Source: Shinella zoogloeoides
GTDB taxonomy: Bacteria > Pseudomonadota > Alphaproteobacteria > Rhizobiales > Rhizobiaceae
DNA: 64,000 bases
Reading direction: 5' to 3'
Assembly: GCF_020883495.1 (NCBI RefSeq)
Contig: NZ_CP086610.1
Span: 1,407,501-1,471,500 of the forward strand
Shown here: positions 63,617 to 64,000 of the stretch, in pieces
Position numbering within the stretch: position 1 is the stretch's first letter
How the letters are laid out: each line of letters opens with the position of its first letter
Notes under the pieces: generated by a model
What the model saw: the letters and a program-made list of their open reading frames with translations, nothing else
Database searches by the model: none
What the model was told of the DNA's origin: nothing
Made by a program: the position numbers and the translations under genes

Positions 63617-64000
63617 GAGGATGATGGCGGTGGAGGACAGTTCCAGCGCGCGGCGCACCACCTCGCGCGGATAGACCGGCGTGTGATCTACCGTGCCGCG
63701 GCCCTGCACCTCGTCGGCGATCAGCGCGTTGCGTTTGTCGAGGAAGAGAATGCGGAACTGCTCGCGCGGCTCGTGCGCCATCGCGGCATGGCAATACTGG
63801 ATGACGGAGGACCAGGAGGCGAGCACGGTCTTGTTGCGGATTTCGCTCTTCAGCGTGCGCTGGGCGACGGCGGAAATCAGCTTGAGATCGAGCGCCACGG
63901 CCTCGCCGATGCCCTTGACCTCCTGCAGCAAGGCGGGCGTTGCGCCGAAGACGCCGGAAAGCGTGCCGAATCGGTCGAGCAGGGCCTTTGCCACCGGCTT
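63602..64000 (-). pseudogene. radC: radC 5' fragment, broken by the island (gene extends beyond the window)
   Basis: Encodes the RadC helix-hairpin-helix segment ([20 protein letters not shown]) and the JAB domain up to [11 protein letters not shown], then runs into island sequence and stops soon after (63521). RadC was a conserved JAMM-fold protein of unclear repair role. Its other end is the 24.4-kb fragment. Confidence 0.9.

Overview
The window is alphaproteobacterial, most likely a member of the Rhizobiaceae (Rhizobium, Ensifer or Shinella type). The evidence is the order scpA-scpB, tatABC-serS-surE-pcm-nlpD-like, yajC-secDF, trmFO and tig-sthA, the high GC content, DUF1127 mini-genes, and a GAAC-N7-GAAC type LexA box. 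It has two very different parts.

1) Chromosomal core (1 to about 24.5 kb). Housekeeping genes sit in tight, overlapping operons: the nagZ end, ScpAB, an orphan ABC ATPase, Tat export, SerS, SurE-Pcm and a LysM/M23 lipoprotein, then a DUF815 ATPase, YajC/SecDF, a squalene-synthase-like protein, TrmFO, tRNA-Leu(UAG), trigger factor and the soluble transhydrogenase SthA. At 17.5-19.0 kb there is a non-coding regulatory patch on the minus strand. It holds two DUF1127 genes, two near-duplicate sRNA units with CCTCCTCCC loops, and a shared TTGCACTGCACA promoter element.

2) A genomic island of about 39 kb (24,548-63,616) inserted in radC. The radC 3' end lies at 24.4 kb and its 5' end at the right edge of the window; the break falls inside the JAMM metal-binding motif. 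A DUF4102-type tyrosine integrase lies at the right end and an AlpA/excisionase-like gene at the left end.

The left two thirds of the island look like a stress-repair cargo for oxidised methionine and thiols. It carries three MsrA, one MsrB, a YedY/MsrP-like molybdoenzyme with a flavin reductase, Dps, glutaredoxin, GST, an OsmC fusion, a thioredoxin-fold protein with a DM13 protein, a spare GAPDH, CorA and ZIP transporters, and HWE kinase/response regulator, LysR and cysteine-rich MarR regulators. Two distinct palindromic operator-like motifs recur in its intergenic regions and suggest two island-internal regulons.

The right third carries a LexA-boxed imuA-imuB-dnaE2 mutagenesis cassette and a probable defence zone: an XRE regulator with a zinc-hook-like AAA ATPase, a HEPN protein, a HigB-HigA-third-gene operon and a secreted nuclease. 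Two insertion sequences have damaged the island. An IS3-family element splits an MFS gene with a clean 4-bp duplication. An IS21-family element sits between truncated yeeE-like and dnaE2 genes and probably mediated a deletion.
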